A stretch of 64,000 bases of DNA, from the NCBI RefSeq assembly GCF_030403745.1, contig NZ_JAQMWP010000011.1:186001-250000 (forward strand), written 5' to 3'. Position numbers and translations under genes: made by a program. Of this stretch, positions 59,929 through 64,000 are shown piece by piece. The number at the start of each line of letters is the position of its first letter. Position 1 is the first letter of the stretch. This DNA is from Streptomyces sp. S.PB5. Its GTDB lineage: Bacteria; Actinomycetota; Actinomycetes; Streptomycetales; Streptomycetaceae. The notes beneath the pieces are model-generated. The model was not told where the DNA came from. It saw only the letters and a list, made by a program, of their open reading frames with translations, and did not search any database.

Positions 59929-60882
59929 ATGACGGCACTCCCGGTCATCAGCCTCGATCCGGCCCGGTACGGAGACGAGAAGAAGGTCGCCGACGAGATC
60001 TCCCGGGCCTGCACCGAGGTCGGCTTCTTCATCGTGCGCGACCACGGCATCGACCGAAAGGTCTTCGACGACGCCTACGAGCTGTCCCTCGACTTCTTCC
60101 GCCGGCCCGCCGAGCAGAAGAACGCCCTGCCGATGCGCACCAGCACCGCCCGCGGCGACAACGACTACAGCCCCTACGGCTACAGCGCCCTGCTCTCCGA
60201 GAACGCCTACGCCTACACCGGCAAGCAGGGCATGCCCTCGGACTACGTCGAGAAGTTCAGCGTCGGCCGGCTCGTTCTCGACGACACCGAGGACCTGCCC
60301 TTCCCCGCCGACCAGGACGGGGCCAGGCTGCGGACCGCGCTGAAGACCTACTTCACGGCCTGCGAGAGCATCGCCGCCCGGCTGACCGAACTGCTCACCG
60401 TCGCCCTGGAGTTGCCGCGCGACTTCTTCGCCGTACGCACCGACCGCTCCAACGACTCGCTGCGCTCGCAGTTCTACCCCGGGGTGAAGACGGAGTTCCT
60501 CAACGACCAGGGCATGGGCGAGCACACCGACGGCACCCTGATCACCCTGCTCACCGAGGACGGGCCGGGGCTGCAGCTGCGGGACCTGTCGGGCGAGTGG
60601 ATCGACGTCGACGTGCCCGAACGCGACTGGTTCATCGTCAACATCGGTGACCTGATGGCGCGTTGGTCCAACGACGAGTACGTCTCGACCCCGCACCGGG
60701 TCAGGCTCGTCGACCGCCCGCGCCAGTCGATCGTGTTCTTCAAACTGGCCAACGACGACGCCGTCATCGAGTGCTTCCCGATGTTCACACGGGAGCGGGA
60801 GGCCCTCTACGAGCCGATCCGCTACGAGACGTTCTCCCTGCAGAAGATGGACGCCCTCTTCGGACGCGAGGTCCGGTCATGA
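59929..60882 (+). CDS. isopenicillin-N-synthase-type 2-oxoglutarate/Fe(II) dioxygenase
   Basis: A 317-residue cupin-fold oxygenase of the IPNS/DIOX family. The N-terminal DIOX domain reads LPVISLDPARYGDEKKVAD and CTEVGFFIVRDHGID. The iron triad is HxD in MGEHTDGTLITLL plus the distal His in STPHRVRLV; the co-substrate Arg is in RPRQSIVFF. It should hydroxylate or desaturate a small acid. The ATG follows CAGGAG. Its end overlaps the CitE-like gene by four bases. Confidence 0.92.
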   Translation: MTALPVISLDPARYGDEKKVADEISRACTEVGFFIVRDHGIDRKVFDDAYELSLDFFRRPAEQKNALPMRTSTARGDNDYSPYGYSALLSENAYAYTGKQGMPSDYVEKFSVGRLVLDDTEDLPFPADQDGARLRTALKTYFTACESIAARLTELLTVALELPRDFFAVRTDRSNDSLRSQFYPGVKTEFLNDQGMGEHTDGTLITLLTEDGPGLQLRDLSGEWIDVDVPERDWFIVNIGDLMARWSNDEYVSTPHRVRLVDRPRQSIVFFKLANDDAVIECFPMFTREREALYEPIRYETFSLQKMDALFGREVRS

Positions 60883-61727
60883 GGGTCGACCCCTGCCTGT
60901 TCTACGTGCCCGCGTCGCGCGCCGACGCCCTTCTGAAGAACGTGCCCCGGCACTCGATCGCGCTCGTCCTCGACCTGGAGGACTCCGTTCCCCGGCACGC
61001 CAAGCCGACCGCCCGCGAGCGGCTCGCCGACGTCGACCTGACCGGGACGGGACTGTCCGGGGTCTCCGTGCGGATCAACAGTGTGGAGACGCCCGACGGA
61101 CTGCTCGACATCCAGACGCTCCTCGCCCTGGGCGGGGAGGTCGGCGGCCTTCCGGTGCAGACGGTCCTGGTGCCCAAGGTCGCCGCCGGACGGGACGTGG
61201 CCATCTACCGCTCCCTGCTGTCGGGCCTCGCCGATCCGCCGGAGATCTGCAGCTTCATCGAGACGGTGGACGCGGTCGAGAACGCCTTCGACATCGCCGC
61301 GGCCAGCGACGGACTCTGCTTCGGACAGGCCGACCTGATCGCCGAGATGTGGGCGCCGGACGAGTCGTACCTGGCCCACGCGCGGGCCCGGATGTGCGTG
61401 GCGGCGGCACGCCACGGCCTGCCGGTCATCGACACGAACTCCTTCGAACTGTGGGACATGGACGTCGTACGCGCCCAGTGCGAGGCCGCCAAGCAGTGCG
61501 GCTTCACCGGAAAGGCGGCCATCCACCCCAAACACCTGATGCCCATCCTGGAGACCTTCGCCGTCGGCCCCGAGGAACTGGACGGCTTCCGCCAGACGAT
61601 CAAGGACTACGAGGCCGACGAACGGGGCTTCGCCGTGAGCAAGGACCAGGTCCTCGCCCCGCCCTTCGTCCTCAGAGCCCGCCGCATGCTCGCGCTGCAC
61701 GACGGACAGGCACGCCCGGTCCGCTGA
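60879..61727 (+). CDS. HpcH/HpaI aldolase / CitE-like acyl-CoA lyase
   Basis: A 282-residue TIM-barrel lyase. The family marks are LVLDLEDSVPRHAKPTARE near residue 28, VSVRINSVETPDGLLD with the CoA/acid-binding Arg, and CSFIETVDAVENAFDIAAAS with the metal-binding Glu, then FTGKAAIHPKHL. Relatives cleave malyl-, beta-methylmalyl- or citramalyl-CoA, or hydrolyse malyl-CoA. With the MaoC-like hydratase it may process a branched malyl-type thioester. The ATG overlaps the oxygenase stop. Confidence 0.9.
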   Translation: MRVDPCLFYVPASRADALLKNVPRHSIALVLDLEDSVPRHAKPTARERLADVDLTGTGLSGVSVRINSVETPDGLLDIQTLLALGGEVGGLPVQTVLVPKVAAGRDVAIYRSLLSGLADPPEICSFIETVDAVENAFDIAAASDGLCFGQADLIAEMWAPDESYLAHARARMCVAAARHGLPVIDTNSFELWDMDVVRAQCEAAKQCGFTGKAAIHPKHLMPILETFAVGPEELDGFRQTIKDYEADERGFAVSKDQVLAPPFVLRARRMLALHDGQARPVR

Positions 61728-61791
61728 CCCCGCCCGCCCACGACCACGCACCCGCCAGCCGAGACCAGCCCCGGCAACCGTGGAGGACACA

Positions 61792-62703
61792 GTGAGCACC
61801 ACGATCACGGACATCGTCAAGCAGGCCGACATCGATGTCTCCACCTACGAAGTGAGCCTGGTGGACGGCAAGTTCACCCCCGTGCCCGGCGACCTCGTCA
61901 CCCGCCTCGTGGACCTCGTCGCCGACGGCGCGGGCCTGGCCGTCCTGCGCGGCGCGAGCGCGCTGCTCGCCCTGCACGGACGGGACATCCGCAACGAGGC
62001 CGACGCCGCGCTCGTGCGCGACTACTTCGAGACGATCTTCAAGGAGTTCAGCGCCGAGGTCGACTTCTCCCTGCACACCCCGGTCGTCATGGGATACGAC
62101 CAGGTCGCCAGCATGGACGTCGACGGCTTCAACAAGAACACCAGCTTCACGCCCAACTCCGACCACACCGAGTCGCGCGAGTTCCTGACCACCAAGTGCG
62201 TCCACTTCGACGCGGCGACCACGTTCATCGGCAATGTCTACGGCCCGTACACGAACATCACCGGCGGCCTGCCGATCGTGAGCGACACCCGTGAGTTCTG
62301 CCGGGCCAACGGCGTCGACCCGGCCGACCTGGTCGAGCTGATGCCGCACAGCTACAACGTCGCGGTCAAGGAGGAGTACACCGAGGAGATCCTCGCCCAC
62401 CACTCCCTCGCGCTCGACGTCGACCTGGACTCCGACATGGTCATGGTCGTCCTCAACAACGAGGTCTCCGGCGGACTGGCCCACGCCGGCACCACCCCAC
62501 GCCTGACCGACCCCGCCAAGCCGGGCAAGCGCCCCCTGCGCCACATAGAGCTCCAGTTCGCCGACGGCGAGAACCTCGACAACTGGTACCGGCACTACCG
62601 CCTCCCCCTCCCCGAGGTCCACGTCACGGTGCCGGAGGTCGACACCCCGGACCACGACCGCTACCACCGCGGTGTCGGCGCCGTGCCCGCGGCGCAGGGC
62701 TGA
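61792..62703 (+). CDS. unrecognised protein with HxD motif, possible Fe-dependent oxygenase
   Basis: A 303-residue soluble protein. I cannot assign a family with confidence. It has KCVHFDAATTFIGNVYGPY, where His-Phe-Asp could be the first two ligands of a 2-oxoglutarate/Fe(II) oxygenase, and a later His in LRHIELQFADGENLDNWYRHY that could be the third; the spacing of about 120 residues is plausible. The tail ends in LPLPEVHVTVPEVDTPDHDR. The GTG start at 61792 is five bases after GGAGG. It lies 64 bp after the CitE-like gene and 10 bp before the HSL-type hydrolase in the same operon. Confidence 0.6.
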   Translation: MSTTITDIVKQADIDVSTYEVSLVDGKFTPVPGDLVTRLVDLVADGAGLAVLRGASALLALHGRDIRNEADAALVRDYFETIFKEFSAEVDFSLHTPVVMGYDQVASMDVDGFNKNTSFTPNSDHTESREFLTTKCVHFDAATTFIGNVYGPYTNITGGLPIVSDTREFCRANGVDPADLVELMPHSYNVAVKEEYTEEILAHHSLALDVDLDSDMVMVVLNNEVSGGLAHAGTTPRLTDPAKPGKRPLRHIELQFADGENLDNWYRHYRLPLPEVHVTVPEVDTPDHDRYHRGVGAVPAAQG

Positions 62704-62713
62704 GGCGGCCCAC

Positions 62714-63691
62714 GTGACCTCGCTGCAACGCCCGCCCGTGCCGGGCATGGACGCCGTCGACGAGGCGGAACTCGCCGAACTGCTCGACCTGTTGCAGGCC
62801 GACGACTGGCCCGAGGACCTCTTCGAGGGGCGTGAGTTCTACGACCGGTGGGGCACCCCGGTGGCCACGGACATCGAGGTGTCCGCCCGCCGGGTGGGCG
62901 GGGTGCCGGCCTTCATGCTGACCCCGCCGGACGCGGACCTCTCACGGGTCGGGATCTGGCTGCACGGCGGCGGCTATGTGTTCGGCTCGCAGCAGAGCCA
63001 CGGCAGCATGGTGGCCGAGGCGGCCCGCGCCGCCGGCATCCCGTTCCTGCACCCCCAGTACCGCCGGGCACCCGAGCACCGCTACCCGGCGGCCCTGGAG
63101 GACGCGGTCGAGGTCTATGCCGCCCTGCTCGCGGAGGGCCGCCCGCCGCGGTCGATCGTGGTGGCCGGGGACTCGGCCGGCGGCGGGCTGGTCCTCGCGA
63201 TGCTGCTCGCCGCCCGGGACCGGGGACTGCCGATGCCGGGGGCCGCCGCCTGTGTGTCGCCCTGGACCGACCTGGCCGGCACCGGGGAGACCTTCACCTC
63301 CAAGGAGAGCATCGACCCGCTCATCACCCGGTCCGTGGTGAACGACGTCCAGAAGGCGTATCTGGCCGGCACGGACCCCGAGACGCCGTACGCCTCACCG
63401 CACTACGGCGATCCGCACGGCTTCCCGCCCGTGCTCATCCAGGTCGGCGAGCGGGAGATGCTGCACAGCGACGCCGAACGCTTCGCCGTGAAGCTCGCCG
63501 GTGCGGCCGTACCGGTCCGGCTCGAAGTCTGGCCCGGCATGGTCCATGTCTGGCATCTGCACCACACCCGGCTGGCGAAGGCGCGTCAGGCGCTGGAACG
63601 GCTCGGCTCGTTTCTGAGGGCGCCGGAGTCCGCCGTACCGTCCCCTGCTCCCGCTGCACGAGGAGACGCATGCACACTCGCGACACCGTGA
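62714..63691 (+). CDS. HSL-family alpha/beta hydrolase (esterase/acetylhydrolase type)
   Basis: A 325-residue hydrolase of the hormone-sensitive-lipase family. The oxyanion motif is IWLHGGGYVFGS, followed by PQYRRAPEHRYPAALED, the nucleophile elbow GDSAGGG, and the catalytic Asp and His in VGEREMLHSDAE and GMVHVWHL. Such enzymes hydrolyse short acyl esters, amides or thioesters, here perhaps releasing or deacylating a pathway product. The GTG start at 62714 follows GAGG. Its last 22 bases overlap the next gene. Confidence 0.9.
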   Translation: MTSLQRPPVPGMDAVDEAELAELLDLLQADDWPEDLFEGREFYDRWGTPVATDIEVSARRVGGVPAFMLTPPDADLSRVGIWLHGGGYVFGSQQSHGSMVAEAARAAGIPFLHPQYRRAPEHRYPAALEDAVEVYAALLAEGRPPRSIVVAGDSAGGGLVLAMLLAARDRGLPMPGAAACVSPWTDLAGTGETFTSKESIDPLITRSVVNDVQKAYLAGTDPETPYASPHYGDPHGFPPVLIQVGEREMLHSDAERFAVKLAGAAVPVRLEVWPGMVHVWHLHHTRLAKARQALERLGSFLRAPESAVPSPAPAARGDACTLATP

Positions 63692-64000
63692 CCGACGCGG
63701 AGTTCGAGACCACGATGGGACCGCACCGGTTCCGCAACAACCAGCGCATGGTCCCGGCGGGCGAGGCGGCCTGGAAGCTCGCCGGCGAGCACGGCATGCT
63801 CGACATCCGCGTCGACGCCACGAACGGCCAGAACCGGCTGCGCGACGTGCGCACCGGTCACGAGTTCCTCAACCTCGCCTCCTGTTCCTACCTCGGCCTC
63901 AACAGCCATCCGACGGTCGTCGAGGCCGGTGTCGAGGCGCTGCGCACGGAGAACGTCACCGGCCTCGCCATGGCCGAGTTCCGGATCCGCCTCGAGGCCG
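63670..64000 (+). CDS. alpha-oxoamine synthase / class II aminotransferase family, 3' end cut off
   Basis: Only the first 110 residues are present; the gene continues past the right edge. HEFLNLASCSYLGLNSHPTVVEAG is the typical opening of 8-amino-7-oxononanoate synthase, 2-amino-3-ketobutyrate CoA ligase and related PLP enzymes, which join an amino acid to an acyl-CoA with loss of CO2. The ATG at 63670 follows AGGAG at 63661-63665 and overlaps the hydrolase gene. A biotin role is not indicated by the neighbours; it probably performs the carbon-carbon bond-forming step of the operon's product. Confidence 0.85.
   Translation, partial: MHTRDTVTDAEFETTMGPHRFRNNQRMVPAGEAAWKLAGEHGMLDIRVDATNGQNRLRDVRTGHEFLNLASCSYLGLNSHPTVVEAGVEALRTENVTGLAMAEFRIRLEA

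Noticed and set aside
63670..64000. Biotin-pathway 8-amino-7-oxononanoate synthase
   Set aside because: No bio genes adjacent; operon context is a specialised pathway, so only the family level is given.

Overview
The window is high-GC actinobacterial chromosome, most likely Streptomyces or a close relative. Coding frames show strong G/C bias at third positions, start codons are often GTG or TTG, and the gene content is typical: streptogrisin-like protease, HxlR/MarR/LysR regulators, many MFS exporters and an FxSxx-COOH peptide system. I see no rRNA, tRNA, CRISPR array, transposase or phage gene. All product names come from reading the translated sequence; no database search was run.

Left part (1-12 kb): a truncated sugar-epimerase-like gene, a MarR regulator with a DHA2-type drug exporter, a HEAT-repeat protein, pyruvate carboxylase, a DUF1684 protein, a PLP cysteine-desulfurase-like enzyme, a secreted trypsin-fold protease, and a divergent HxlR regulator / NmrA-like reductase pair.

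12-22 kb: an OpuC-type betaine/osmoprotectant ABC importer (ATPase, two permeases, lipoprotein binding protein, plus a small lipoprotein) is divergent from a catabolic-looking operon: ornithine-cyclodeaminase family, HAL-family lyase, amidohydrolase, MHS-family symporter, secreted alpha/beta hydrolase. The HAL-family enzyme reads Ala-Ser-Asp where the cofactor-forming Ala-Ser-Gly triad is expected. With the betaine importer next door, this suggests a cofactor-independent lyase for a quaternary-amine substrate.

22-33 kb: PEP-mutase-like enzyme with divergent LysR regulator, a free-standing condensation-domain protein, a GH16-like secreted enzyme, an MMPL transporter behind a perfect TetR-type operator, a hypothetical protein, a DinB protein, a streptogrisin-type protease and an alpha/beta hydrolase.

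33.7-49.6 kb is the most interesting part. On the minus strand lies a complete FxSxx-COOH ribosomal peptide system: precursor FxsA ending FSSAL, radical SAM/SPASM maturase FxsB with a C-terminal HExxH domain, a stand-alone TIR-like protein, the TIR-like FxsC, and a 1335-residue FxsT (ParA-like, TIR-like, NB-ARC, TPR). Divergent from it, across a 1.2 kb region with unusual repeats, is an ATP-grasp ligase - carboxylic acid reductase - MFS exporter cassette that looks like a small biosynthetic pathway of its own.

49.6-64 kb: a seven-gene peptide-uptake operon (Dpp-type ABC importer, M24 peptidase, NTF2-like protein) is divergent from an Lrp/AsnC regulator. Then comes the left part of a probable natural-product operon that runs off the right edge: LeuA paralogue, MaoC hydratase, isopenicillin-N-synthase-type oxygenase, CitE/HpcH lyase, an unrecognised HxD-containing protein, HSL-type hydrolase and an alpha-oxoamine synthase.
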